Assembly (NCBI GenBank): GCA_029582165.1
Contig: CM055872.1
Coordinates: 31,346,761 to 31,410,760 of the forward strand
From: Portulaca oleracea
Lineage: Eukaryota; Streptophyta; Magnoliopsida; Caryophyllales; Portulacaceae
Direction of reading: 5' to 3'
Length of the DNA stretch: 64,000 nt
Part shown: positions 1 through 10,068 of the stretch, piece by piece
Position numbering within the stretch: the stretch's first letter is position 1
Layout of the letters: each line of letters starts with the position of its first letter
Translations under genes and position numbers: made by a program
The notes under the pieces: model-generated
What the model was told of the DNA's origin: nothing
Seen by the model: the letters and a program-made list of their open reading frames with translations, nothing else
Database searches by the model: none

Positions 1-442
1 TCAATGGGAGGGGGCAATACAATACACTCCTTAACCTTCTCATACAAAGACTTGGATGCAAACAACAACTCATAAAGCATATCATCATCAAAAATATCAT
101 TGTTACAAACCAAGTTCAAACACTTAGGATCAATCCCCATAGTCTCAAGTTCATCATCATAAGATTTTACATTATTTTCAATGGACTGGCAGGAAAGGGT
201 AGCTAATGTCTCATTAATACATTGATTCTTAATGAAAGTGAATAGTTCAATATAAAGCACACATTCAATCACAAAGGATTCGATTTCACTCTCAACAAGT
301 TCATGTTCAGTTATATCACAAGCACCATGTCATTCATTAGACTCAGAACGAGGTCTGTTATAGTAGCTAAGCATCATCCTCGTAAGAATCATACAAAGGA
401 GAATCATCATGCATTTTAGGACTCAAAGATGATGAATCATAC
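1..442 (-). pseudogene. TE-C accessory acidic ORF, distal fragment
   Basis: On the minus strand this stretch closely matches TE-B 13270-13860, part of an acidic accessory ORF of unknown function. It continues the ORF fragment at 30589-31194; the two parts were separated by insertion of TE-F at the CATAC target (438-442 and 30584-30588). It contains stops and small indels, so it is not translatable as it stands. The conserved C-terminal domain seen in TE-B and TE-E would lie beyond the left window edge. I see no reverse transcriptase, integrase or protease motif in it. The assignment rests on alignment by eye to TE-B. Confidence 0.7.
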
Positions 443-1124
443 TGAAATAACCATAGAGGGGGGGGGGTGATTAGGGTTACGTAAATTAATTCTGCACTTT
501 GATCAACACAACCAAGTTAGTAGCACTTTTATATGAAAAATAACTTCTTTTATTGAATAATTAAAAGTGCTTAAAGAGGAGGAGGTTACAACTCAGCACA
601 ACAGAGAACTTATGAGGTCCTCAATTGGCCTACCAAAATAGAAGACGCAGCAGATGTCTTCTGGATCATAGGCCTCTCAGTACGTAGAGGCAAATACAAC
701 CAGTGACCTCACTTGGCAGAGAGGCACTTATCTAACTTCAAATTCACGACCCTAGAGGTCCTCACCAGTTTAACCACTGGTTACACAAGAACTCACCACT
801 ATAACAATGGTTACACTCAGAATATTCACTTACTGTTCCTACACTCAGAGCTTTCTTTCATAAAGTTCCTACTACTGATTTTCTTGCTTGGAAATCATGG
901 CTTAGTAAAGAGAATGAGTTCTCTTATTTATATTTGGCTCCTCAACGACTTCCTTTAGTTTCCTTCCTTTGCACTTGATTCTTTCCAGCTGGTGTTGATT
1001 CAGATTTGGTAAGTATTTCCATTGAGTGCAACGGTTTGCTTGGGATTTGTTTCCTTTTCTGAGTTGATCTTCTAATTTCCACAAGACTCCTTTTCCTTGC
1101 CATACTTTCTTTCCTTTTCGTTTG
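443..1124 (-). repeat. TE-F 3' LTR, outer part
   Basis: Aligns with 29710-30400 of the 5' LTR and starts TGAAATAACC. It is cut at 1124 by TE-A; the LTR resumes at 7723. A TATA-like TATAAATAAG (minus) lies at 923-932. A G homopolymer near 459-467 differs in length from the partner LTR. Confidence 0.93.
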
Positions 1125-2061
1125 TGGAGCGTGGCGTGATGGGAAAGATTGATGGACTAGCTTGAGAGATTTGATTCACAATCGAATAAGAGCTTGATCA
1201 CCCAAAGGATTTGGATATGACCTTGGATAAAGGAAACTCCACCACCAAAGGCCTAGCATCCCACCATGACCATCATAAAGGATGATTCCACCAAATGATC
1301 AATAAAGAGATGACTTGCAAACACCACCATTAATCAATGGATAAAGTAAAGCAAGATTTTAGAAGGAAGGGAGAAACCCTAAGCAATGCATAAGCATATT
1401 CATTAATCAGTCAAAAAGTGCCTGGAGAAGTATAATAACAAGCTATTTATACTAAACCCAAAATTAAGCCAAAACAGCGTAAAAAGGTGTTTTCGAGCGG
1501 CTTCGGCGAGCAAAAGGGCAAAGCGGCGAGCCCGGCGGCGTCGATCGATCGTCGATCATCGCGCAGGCATCTGTCAGTTCAGCTCGGGCGAGCAGGAGGA
1601 AGGCTCGGGCGAGCAGGTCTTCTGGATGCGTTGTTGTGTGCAAGATGACAGCCTAACAGAAACGCTGCTCGGGCGAGCAAAAGGAACAGCTCGGGCGAGC
1701 AGGCCCCCTGACGCCCAGTTCATGCTCGGCAGAAGCATTGCTCGGGTGAGCGAGGAGTTGGCTCGGTCGAGCTAGCTCGGTCGAGCTAGCTCTCTGATGG
1801 CCGCAATTGTGCCCTGGTTTTTATTAAACCCGGGGGTTTTAAACACTCGCACCCCAATACCTTCTATGCTCTAGTCTCGAGACGGCCTGGTGTTGTGAGC
1901 GGGCCCCTCCCTAAGGAGCCCCGGGGCCCATCCATCGGATGGCCGAGACTAGCCTCCCAGCTCCCGAAGTGACCGGAAATTGCAACTCGAGGCTCGAGTT
2001 GGACGAGGCGGTTCGCTTGGCGGTGGTCACCAGAGAAGAGAAAGGAACCCGGACCTCTTCA
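1125..2061 (-). repeat. TE-A 3' LTR
   Basis: Direct repeat of 6782-7717, starting TGGAGCG and ending CTCTTCA. The polypurine tract needed for plus-strand priming lies directly inside it at 2062-2074 (minus strand AAGAAGGGGAGGA). Bases 1911-2061 also encode the tail of integrase. A TATA box, TATAAATAG (minus), is at 1443-1451. Confidence 0.95.
1582..1700. repeat. Cluster of four GCTCGGGCGAGC dyads in the TE-A LTR
   Basis: Exact copies start at 1582, 1603, 1667 and 1689; degenerate relatives (GCTCGGTGAGC-like, GCTCGGTCGAGC) continue to about 1795. Each is a 5-bp inverted repeat (GCTCG/CGAGC) around GG. In the direction of TE-A transcription they lie 130-260 bp upstream of the TATA box, in the U3 promoter region. 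The role is unknown; a protein-binding dyad is an inference. Confidence 0.75.
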
Positions 2062-3719
2062 TCCTCCCCTTCTTGAAGAGGATTTGCCCTCAAATCCACG
2101 TCGGGTTCAACATCCTCAATGTAGGGTGAGAGGTCCCCGATGTTGAAGGTTGATGAAACACCGATGTCTCCCGGAAGATCAAGCTTGTAGGCGTTGTCAT
2201 TTATCTTGGCCAAAACTTTGAACGGTCCCTCGCTTCGTGGCTTTAGCTTATTACTCCTCCGGGATGGAAACCGTTCCTTCCTTAGATGTAGCCAAACCAA
2301 GTCCCCGTTGAATGTGATATCACGGCGATGCTTGTTGGCTCGGGCTTTATAAAGTTCATTGGTGCGCTCGATCTTTTCCCGAATTTGCCTGTGAAGCTTC
2401 TGGATCTCAGCGGCTTTCTCACTTGCTTCAAAGCTAACCCTCGACTCTAGAGGAAGAGGAAGGAGCTCGATAGGAGTTATGGGGTTGATACCATAGCAAG
2501 TCTGAAAGGGCGAATGACCCATAGCAAGGGAGGAGGACCGATTATAGGCAAACTTGGCGTGACATAACTTGGCATCCCAATCTCGTAGACTCCGACTCAC
2601 AAGACCACGAAGTATTGTAATGAGTGTCTTGTTAGTTACCTCAGTTTGGCCGTCTGTTTGAGGATGATGCGATGTGCTAAATAAAAGCTTCGTTCCCAAG
2701 AGCTTCCACAAAGACCTCCAAAAGTGATCCATGAATTTAGTATCACGATCCGACACAATAGTCCTCGGGACACCATGCAAGCGCACCACCTCTCGGAAGA
2801 AAAGGGTGGCAATATGTGTGGCGTCATCGGTTTTCTCGCAAGCAATGAAATGCGCCATTTTAGAAAAGCGGTCAACGATGACTAGGATTGCATCCTTGCC
2901 ACGCACGGTTCGGGGAAGAGCTACAATGAAGTCCATACTCAAATCCTCCCACGGACCATTCGGAACCGGAAGGGGTGTATAAAGCCCTTGGTGGAACTGG
3001 CTTTTGGCATGGTGGCAAATAATACACTTTGATATCACGTCCAGCACATCGCCTCCCATCTTCGGCCAATAAAAGTGCTCCTTTAACATGTCGATGGTCT
3101 TATTAATACCGAAATGACCGGCGAGTCCACCTCCATGAACCTCCTGCACTAGAAGCTTTCTCAACGAACATCTTGGAACGCACAATTTGTTGCCCTTGAA
3201 GAGAAATTCGTCTTGTAGCAAATACGGTCCATCACCACCACCGAGGTGTGATTTAAAGTCATCATCTTCCTTATAAAACTCCTTCAAGTGTTGGAACCCA
3301 AGTACCCTCGCCTCAACTACGGAAAGAAGAGAGTGTCTCCTCGAAAGCGCATCGGCGACCACATTTATACTCCCCTTGTGTTTCGCTACAAAATTAAATC
3401 CTTGAAGGAACTCAACCCAATTAGCATGCCGGGAGCTAAGCTTGTGTTGTCCATTCAAATATTTGAGCGCCTCATGGTCTGAATGAAGGACAAACTGGCT
3501 AGGCCTCAAATAGTGTGACCAATGATCTAGAGCCCGAACGAGAGCATAAAACTCCTTATCATACGTGGAATAGTTCCTCCTTGAACCACTGAGTTTCTCA
3601 CTGAAATAAGCGATAGGACGTTGGTTTTGCATCAACACGGCCCCAATGCCTACACCACTAGCATCGCAATCAACTTCGAAGGCTTGTGTGAAATCCGGGA
3701 GAGCAATACCGAGCCTCAC
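1911..3719 (-). CDS. TE-A RNase H and integrase, 602-residue open frame
   Basis: This is the C-terminal half of a gypsy Pol polyprotein, uninterrupted. RNase H occupies about residues 1-130, with acidic positions visible in VDCDASG, YDKEFYAL and HSDHEAL. The integrase zinc-binding HHCC region is near residues 195-245, ending CIICHHAK. The catalytic core has the DDE residues in MDFIV, VSDRDTKF and GQTEVTN. A C-terminal DNA-binding region ends with FNIGDLSPYIED. The last 50 residues or so are encoded inside the 3' LTR and repeat at 7567-7717. There is no true start codon role here: the frame is the downstream continuation of a broken gag-pol ORF. It would cut and join element DNA in the nucleus if made. 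Confidence 0.9.
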   Translation of the reverse strand: MRLGIALPDFTQAFEVDCDASGVGIGAVLMQNQRPIAYFSEKLSGSRRNYSTYDKEFYALVRALDHWSHYLRPSQFVLHSDHEALKYLNGQHKLSSRHANWVEFLQGFNFVAKHKGSINVVADALSRRHSLLSVVEARVLGFQHLKEFYKEDDDFKSHLGGGDGPYLLQDEFLFKGNKLCVPRCSLRKLLVQEVHGGGLAGHFGINKTIDMLKEHFYWPKMGGDVLDVISKCIICHHAKSQFHQGLYTPLPVPNGPWEDLSMDFIVALPRTVRGKDAILVIVDRFSKMAHFIACEKTDDATHIATLFFREVVRLHGVPRTIVSDRDTKFMDHFWRSLWKLLGTKLLFSTSHHPQTDGQTEVTNKTLITILRGLVSRSLRDWDAKLCHAKFAYNRSSSLAMGHSPFQTCYGINPITPIELLPLPLESRVSFEASEKAAEIQKLHRQIREKIERTNELYKARANKHRRDITFNGDLVWLHLRKERFPSRRSNKLKPRSEGPFKVLAKINDNAYKLDLPGDIGVSSTFNIGDLSPYIEDVEPDVDLRANPLQEGEDEEVRVPFSSLVTTAKRTASSNSSLELQFPVTSGAGRLVSAIRWMGPGAP

Positions 3720-4441
3720 AAAGTTGTGACTTCACTTCTCAAAGCTCCTTGGGTGCTCGGGTCCACTCAAAGCGCCCTTCTTCATGCACTCGGTAATGGG
3801 GCGGTAAAGGGTACTAAAGCCCTTGATGAACCGATGGTAGAACGAAGCAAGACCGTGGAAGCTCCTCACCTCGTGATAGTAGAGGAGAGAGCCAGAAGCG
3901 GATGGCCTCCACCTTGAAGGGTCCATAGAAATACCGTGCGGAAACAATATATCTAAGAAAGGTGACTTGGGAGTGCAAAATTCGCACTTCTCGATTTACC
4001 ATAAAGCGTTGTTGCCGCAAAACCTCGAACACCCGCTCCAAATGCATAATATGCTCCGCTTCACTCCTCGAATATACTAGAATATCATCGAAATAAACCA
4101 CGGCGAATTTACAATAAAGGGCCTCAACATCTCGTTCATAAGACGCATGAATGTGCTCAGGCGTTGGAAAGCCCAAATGGCATGACAAGCCACTCATATA
4201 ATCCCCCTTTTGTCTTGAGCATCTTCCACTCATCACCTTCCTTCATACGGATTTGATGAAAGCCACTCCGTAGGTCAATCTTGGAGAAAATACAGAACCA
4301 TGTAGTTCATCGAGCATGTCGTCAAGCCTCGGTATAGATGCAGATACTTGATGGTAATATTGTTGATGGCTCGGCTATCTACACACATCCTGAATGTACC
4401 ATCTTTCTTCGGAACCAGGAGGGCCGGAACGGAGCACGGAC
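3720..4441 (-). pseudogene. TE-A reverse transcriptase, degraded
   Basis: Lies between protease and RNase H, where RT belongs. Recognisable pieces include the catalytic-site block YFDDILVYS near 4080-4110 and a fingers/palm block with KIDLRSG near 4275. The pieces fall in different frames and are separated by stops, so several frameshifts have destroyed the enzyme. The thumb region towards 3720-3950 is also scrambled. Confidence is high for identity and for inactivity. Confidence 0.85.
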
Positions 4442-5356
4442 TCATACTCTCTCGAACATAGCCTCGTGAAATAAGCTCGTCAACCTGTCTTTGTAACTCC
4501 CTTGTCTCTTGTGGGTTGCCGATATGCGCCTTGTTTGGAAGTGGGCGCCGGGTATAAGGTCGATCTGATGCTCAATACCTCGGATAGGAGGTAGACCCGG
4601 GGGGAGCTCTTCGGGGAAGACATCTCCAAATTTTACAAGAAGGGGGGCAACGAGAGGGTGTTTAGGTTTCACTTCCTCACATGTGTTCGCCTCTAAGAGG
4701 AGCAAGGCAAAAATGGCCTTCCCCTTGCTTAGGGCTCGCTCGACCCGTGTCTCACTCAAGTGTTTGGGCTCCTCACTTCCCGCCCCAGGTTTAGGTGGTG
4801 ATATTTCATGTGGTGCTAGTGGAAGGAGTTTAACCCTCTTGCCCTCGTGGATAAAGGAGTAAGTATTCTTCGATCCGTCATGAGTGGTTTTCTTGTCAAA
4901 TTGCCACGGTCGACCCAACAATATGTGACACGCGCTCATAGAGACAACATCACAAACAATAGAGTCCTTGTAGTTAGTGCCAAAGGTTAAATTCACTAAG
5001 ACACGATTTGTTACCTTAATGCCGTCGCGGTCATTGAGCCATTTCAGCGAATAAGGACGGGGATGTGGCAATAGGGGTAATCCCAGTTTGTCAACCATAT
5101 AGGTAGAGGCCACATTAGTACAGCTTCCCCCGTCGATGATGAGTTCGTACACCTTGCCCCCAACTAAGCATCGTGTTTGGAATATAGTCTCCCGCTGGGC
5201 TCTGTCAAGAGAGACTTCTTGAACATGCAAAGCTCGCCTCAAGACAAGAGCGTCTCCTTGGTCTCGCAAGCATAGTGGTTTCTCCTTCCTCACTAGTGTA
5301 TGCATCCTCGACAACAAATTCAGGCTCATGCTGGGCTCCTTGCAATTCCTCGTCAA
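4442..5356 (-). pseudogene. TE-A aspartic protease and start of RT
   Basis: An open frame of 304 codons. The protease active-site motif is IIDGGSCTN at residues 73-81, a DGGS variant of the usual D-S/T-G, followed by a conserved ILLGRPWQFD block near residue 147. The segment ending in EELPPGLPPIRGIEHQIDL is the usual link into RT. It would process Gag-Pol in the virus-like particle. The frame differs from the gag segment upstream and ends in a stop at the start of RT, so the polyprotein is broken on both sides. Confidence 0.85.
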
Positions 5357-5736
5357 TGTCCTGAACCTCCTTGAGAGTCAAGGTCCGCCGGTTTGGACAA
5401 TCGGCCTGGAAGTGGCCATATCCATGGCACTTGAAGCATTTCTTTCCTTCCAAAAGACGAGTGGTCCCCGTAGGAGACGCCACAACAAGTCCCTTCCCTT
5501 TGTCGATTCGGGTGTCGCAGGAACTTGGGTGTCTCACTAGGTTTGGGTGTGGCGATTGAAAGGAGGTCGATTTGTGATGGAAAATAGTTGCGTGAAGTAG
5601 ACTTGGCGAGAGTCCTTTCTTTCTGACGTCGTTCAACCTGAAGGGCCAAGCTACACAACTCATCCAGGGAATAGTATGGTTGGATCTCGACCCTTTTAGC
5701 GATGGTGGGATCCAAGCCATTCAAAAAACGCATCAT
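5205..5736 (-). pseudogene. TE-A gag C-terminal part with CCHC zinc knuckle
   Basis: Two overlapping frames (5353-5736 and 5205-5720) together hold the end of the gag capsid region and the nucleocapsid. The knuckle CFKCHGYGHFQADC (CX2CX4HX4C) lies at 5397-5438 and would bind element RNA. A frameshift between the capsid block and the knuckle, near 5500-5560, breaks the protein. The acidic linker after the knuckle leads into the protease. Confidence 0.85.
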
Positions 5737-6432
5737 GGTTTGATCTTCAGGTTCCTGGAGGCCACTTTTGATAAGAAGTTGCTCGAATTCCGATATGTAC
5801 TCTCCAACGGTTAAATGCGCCTTGAGTTAGGGCATAGGCCCTTTTCGATTGTCATGACGGTAAGTGCTTGGTAAAAGCGGCGATTCATCACTTGCTTAAG
5901 ATGGGTCAGTGGAAATTCTCGCCTTCCCTTCTCGAGCGTTGTGATTTCATATTCTCGAACCAAAGCGAAGCGGCCTTGGTGAGTTTCAAACTTGCGATCT
6001 TATAAGCCTTCTCCTCATCATACTCGGTTTCGACGATCCTATCCATCAATTGGGTCCATTCGATGTAGTCGTCGGATCGATGGAACCGTGGAATTCGGGA
6101 ATGTCAATTTTTATGTCCTGGAAATCATCTCGAGGGGGTTGTTCATGCACATTCCGGCGAATTCGGCGTCGTGGAGAGCCTCTAGCATCGTCACTCGACT
6201 CAAAGTTTGGAGAAGGACGGACTGGGCTTTGTGTATGCCTCGGATGTTCAACTCGAGGCGGAACCGGACGCTCTAGGGCGAGGTTATCCAACCGTGCCAT
6301 GATGGCATTAAGGGTTCGATTGATGGAGGAGAATTGTTCGTCATGGGTGGCAAGTCGATTCTCGAGAACCCGAAGTTGAGGGCCACCCCGGTGGCTTGAT
6401 TCCTCTCGATCGGAATCATGGTGACCATCCAT
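5737..6432 (-). pseudogene. TE-A gag N-terminal part
   Basis: The likely gag start is the ATG at 6432. About 125 codons follow, with an Arg/Pro-rich stretch and an IDIPEFHG block typical of the start of the retrotransposon gag domain. The frame is lost near 6050, and the conserved W-containing gag block (LWFEN-type, about 5950) is in another frame and ends in stops. It is therefore a broken capsid gene. Confidence 0.8.
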
Positions 6433-6767
6433 ATCGAGGGAAAGGTATGGGACGGATTGTGTTTGGGATATTTTGTGGAGTTTGGGGGTTTTCTTGTAGT
6501 TGGCTTGTGTTTGGGATAAGGGCTCTTTGTGTTTTTCTCACTTGGGCATTTTATCGAACACCTTGTGTGCACAAATTTTCCAACTCTTCCTCAAAGCTCC
6601 AGTATGCATCAAAATCAACAAACACAATAGCAATAAAAATTTCTTCAACACACTTGGAGTCACAAGGGTTGGGGAACACCAATATTTCAATCAAAATACC
6701 AAAATTCCAACAATAGAGAAAAACTAGCAAGAACAATGGAAAACTCAAGCTAGATGAATAACCTTGT

Positions 6768-6779
6768 GCTCTGATACCA
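6768..6779 (-). other. TE-A primer-binding site
   Basis: On the minus strand TGGTATCAGAGC matches the 3' end of plant initiator tRNA-Met and lies two bases from the 5' LTR. It fixes the element's orientation. The leader 6433-6767 holds no ORF that I recognise. Confidence 0.9.
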
Positions 6780-6781
6780 AA

Positions 6782-7717
6782 TAGAGCGTGGCGTGATGGG
6801 AAATATTGATGGACTAGCTTGAGAGATTTGATTCAAAATCGAATAAGAGCTTGATCACCCAAAGGATTTGGATATGACCTTGGATAAAGGAAACTCCACC
6901 ACCAAAGGCCTAGCATCCCACCATGACCATCATAAAGGACGATTCCACCAAATGATCAATAAAGAGATGACTTGCAAACACCACCATTAATCAATGGATA
7001 AAGTAAAGCAAGATTTTAGAAGGAAGGGAGAAACCCTAAGCAATGCATAAGCATATTCATTAATCGATCAAAGTGCTCGAGAAGTATAATAACAAGCTAT
7101 TTATACTAAACCCAAAATTAAGCCAAAGCAGCGTAAAAAGGTGTCTTCAGGCAGGCTCGGCGAGCAAAAGAATAGCTGGGCGGCGGGCCTTCACTGTCGT
7201 CGATCGTCGGCCGGTCGCGTCGCGCATCTCGGCAGGTTCAGCTCGGGCGGCGGAGGAAGGCTCGGCGGCGGCGAGTCTTGATGCGTGGTTATCGCGCAAG
7301 ATGACGACTGACAGCAGCCGGGCGAGCAAAAGGCGGCTTCGCGGCGAGCCCTGACGCCCAGTTCACGCTCGGCAGAAGCATTGCTCGGGTGAGCCAGGAG
7401 TTGGCTCGGTCGAGCTAGCTCTCTGATGGCCGCAGTTGTGCCCCGGGTTTTTATTAATCCCGGGGGTTTTAAACACTCGCACCCCGATACCTTCTATGCT
7501 CTAGTCTCGAGACGGCCCGGTCCAGTCCCGAGGCCTCCGGGGTCGGTGTTGTGAGCGGGCCCCTCCCTAAGGAGCCACGGGGCCCATCCATCGGATGGCC
7601 GAGACTAGCCTCCCAGCTCCCGAAGTGACCGGAAATTGCAACTCGAGGCTCGAGTTGGACGAGGCGGTTCGCTTGGCGGTGGTCACCAGAGAGGAGAAAG
7701 GAACCCGGACCTCTTCA
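6782..7717 (-). repeat. TE-A 5' LTR
   Basis: Partner of 1125-2061. Its terminal TG reads TA, a G-to-A change. The flanks are nearly identical to the other LTR, but the GC-rich region 7140-7345 differs by many small indels. It carries an extra block of about 25 bp near 7520-7545 that the 3' LTR lacks. Confidence 0.94.
7097..7105 (-). promoter_or_regulatory. TE-A TATA box
   Basis: TATAAATAG on the minus strand, about 610 bp into the 5' LTR. It marks the likely U3/R boundary; the GC-rich dyad region lies just upstream of it. Confidence 0.65.
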
Positions 7718-7722
7718 GTTTG

Positions 7723-7912
7723 ACATCTGAAAAAGGAAATGAAGGCTATTATAATCATATCTCAGAATAGATGGAAGATATAAGATTGGGATATGATTTA
7801 TACTTCCCTAAGATAGCTTGGTTGATATTTCAAACAAAACAATCTTGTGCTGATATTGGAGGTCCTCACTGACGATCACGCTGAGGTCCTCATAATCAGT
7901 TGAGGTTCTTCA
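7723..7912 (-). repeat. TE-F 3' LTR, inner part
   Basis: Continues 443-1124 after removal of TE-A and one GTTTG copy, and ends TTCTTCA. It carries TGAGGTCCTCA at 7880-7890 and a related GGAGGTCCTCA at 7858. Confidence 0.93.
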
Positions 7913-8213
7913 ATCTCCCCCTTTTTGTTTGAAAGACAAATTTCCAGGAGGATTTCTATACAAACACTAAGAGCAGTAGTAGCAGAGAAGATAGCACATG
8001 CATATAGTAGCAGAATAATAGTAACCACATCTTAATAGCAACATCCAACAGTTTAGTAGTTTTTTGCAATTACAGACCAAGATCATCTCCCCCTTTTTGT
8101 CTTTCGGACAATAAGGAAACAGGAGAGTACAAAATGTGTGGCCAAAAGTTCACAAAAAAAGTTCATAGAAGTAAAAAGGAACATAATAACGTTTTGAAAG
8201 GGGGGAAGGGGTA
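7913..8213 (-). other. TE-F 3' non-coding region with two polypurine tracts
   Basis: On the minus strand a purine run (AAAAAGGGGGAGAT) abuts the 3' LTR at 7913-7926, and a second near-identical one lies at 8085-8099. Both are followed by similar short sequences. Multiple polypurine tracts are known for Sireviruses. No coding sequence seen here. Confidence 0.75.
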
Positions 8214-9205
8214 TCACTCTTGGGGAGGGGCTTCGACTGAGGGGACATCATCAGCAACCTCGACAGCAGGGACAGATGTCGGAGTGCGAGGACCCAAGAG
8301 AGCCTCTGCTTGTTGCACCAAGGACTTCAAGGTGGAGAAGACGGTGGTACTAGCCAGAAGACTTGCTTGGAGGGCACGTTGGAGGTCCTGGAGAGAAGAC
8401 ACTTCAACCTTCAGGGTTTGAACGTTGGCATGGAGGACGTCCAGCTGAGATTGTAGAGGAATGGAGGCCTCAGTTGTAGATGGAGCGGAGGATGAGGCTG
8501 GGAGAGGCTGGAGGTCATCGGAGTGCATCCAGTGACCAGTGGAGTGTAGGCGATACCCAAGAGATTCTAGGACAGTAGTGGTGATGGTGGAAAGAGAAAT
8601 CGGAGTTTTGTCCTCTTCAAGGAGGGGGACATTGAACTTCCGAAAAACATGATTGAGGAGGTTTGAGTAAGGAAGGGGACCCGAAGAACTAGAGCCTGCT
8701 TTGACAATGTGTTGGAGAATGATTTCCCCCATATCAGGGTGACAATCATTGAGAATATTTAGTAGGAAAGCGGCACATGGCTCATTGATAGTTTCTTTGG
8801 AAGTGCTTTGAGGAAGAATAGTGCGAACCAGAATGAAATAGAGGCATTGAGCTTCAGAATAAAGGTTGGTATACTAAGGGTATTTGGTGGTGGATGGTTT
8901 TCCAAACGCCTTGAGGAGTTCAAGACGAGCATCTTTGATGTTAGAGAGGGCAGGTTTGGAGAGGTCGGGAGTGATGCCCAGTTTACGTTCTAGGTTGAGA
9001 GGGGACGAGTGGATTTCCCTTCCAGACACAGAGGTTTTGTATGCCGGTTTGGAGAATTTTAGTGAAATGTTCTTAAGATTAGCATAAAACTCAAAGACAA
9101 GACTGGGATAGCAAAAGTCGTCGGCATGAAAAAGAAGATCACAGCCAAGGGAGGACAAAGTGGAGAGGAAAGCAAACTGTGTACCTTGGAGGTTGTTAAG
9201 ATCGA
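8214..9205 (-). pseudogene. TE-F env-like third ORF, distal part
   Basis: Sireviruses often carry an ORF after pol called env-like; its function is not established. This part reads in one frame from the TE-G junction to the stop at 8214, with a single in-frame TAG at 8874-8876. The C-terminal 100 residues or so look like a coiled coil (heptad-spaced Leu/Val near 8300-8440). No clear membrane segment is visible. The N-terminal part is at 19693-19912, and the two frames are in register once TE-G and one target copy are ignored. Identity is inferred from position after RNase H and overall character. Confidence 0.75.
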
Positions 9206-9210
9206 CTTGG

Positions 9211-9561
9211 TGAACCGTATGGGGATCGGTTCACTTTTGGTTCGTCTCTATCGGACCATTTCCGAGCCTTCTAAGGGGCTTCGGAACCATCGGCAAGAAT
9301 AAACACAAGGTGGTAAAGGCGTTCAAAGGCGTTCAAATGGAGTGCCTTCCCTATTTGGGTTATAACTCCTTAAATACAACTCTGATGGACTTGAAATTTT
9401 GGGAGCTTAAAGTACACACCAAGGGCTTTCCATCGATATCTTATAAGCCTAAAAAGAAGTTCAGATGAAGAAGTTATATGCGTTTGAAGTCGGCAGAAAA
9501 CCTGCCCAAAAACGCTGGCTGCGCCCAATAAACGCTGCCACCGCCTTTCCCAGTGACCGTC
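9211..9561 (+). repeat. TE-G 5' LTR, first part
   Basis: Aligns with 18781-19131 and starts TGAACCGTATGG. It holds the left copy of the shared promoter-region block (9357-9490). TE-B interrupts it at the CCGTC target; the uninterrupted arrangement is seen in the right LTR at about 19126. Confidence 0.94.
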
Positions 9562-10026
9562 TATTCGGTTGTAATTTTTGTGGTTTTATGAGTTGAGGTT
9601 GTCGGTCCACAGGGATGGGTGTGAGGCTTGATTAAGGTAATCGGTTTGTGTAGAGGGGTTTTTCTCAATGCGGAAAGCAATAAATATTGTAAAGGGAAGC
9701 AATTAAATCTAACCTAGGCATGAATCAAAGAAAGCAATTAAAAGCATGAAATCAAATAAAGCAATTAAAGCAAGGAACGGAAATCTAGAATGAACAATGA
9801 GATTAGAGACAAGAAATTATACCTTTGATGACCAAAATCTTCTAACCTTCAATCTACCTTTGCAATTTCCCCCGAACAAACAAGAAAATGTTGATTGGAT
9901 TACCAAGGATCTCCAAAATTCTCACTAGGAAGTAGAACTGGAATTCCTTGACCCTCCTCCCCACTAAAAGATGGATTTGATGTGGCTAACCCTAGAAAGC
10001 TTTTAAATCAAGTCAACAATGGAAAT

Positions 10027-10068
<42 letters not shown>

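Larger units (their letters stand above)
1125..7717 (-). mobile_element. TE-A: chromovirus-like Ty3/gypsy element in the TE-F 3' LTR
   Basis: LTRs are 1125-2061 (937 bp) and 6782-7717 (936 bp), flanked by a perfect TSD GTTTG (1120-1124 and 7718-7722). On the minus strand the PBS at 6768-6779 matches the 3' end of initiator tRNA-Met, followed by gag, CCHC knuckle, protease, RT, RNase H and integrase in gypsy order. The pol frame runs into the 3' LTR, a trait known from CRM-type chromoviruses; no canonical chromodomain is visible. Assignment to CRM is inference. gag and RT are broken, so it is non-functional. Confidence 0.92.

Noticed and set aside
713..958. Plus-strand 81-codon frame in the TE-F LTR, repeated at 29982-30227
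   Set aside because: The repeat is explained by the two LTRs; it has no ATG start and runs antisense to the element.
1582..1700. CRISPR-like array
   Set aside because: Repeats are only 12 bp, spacers are irregular, there are no cas genes, and the context is a plant LTR.
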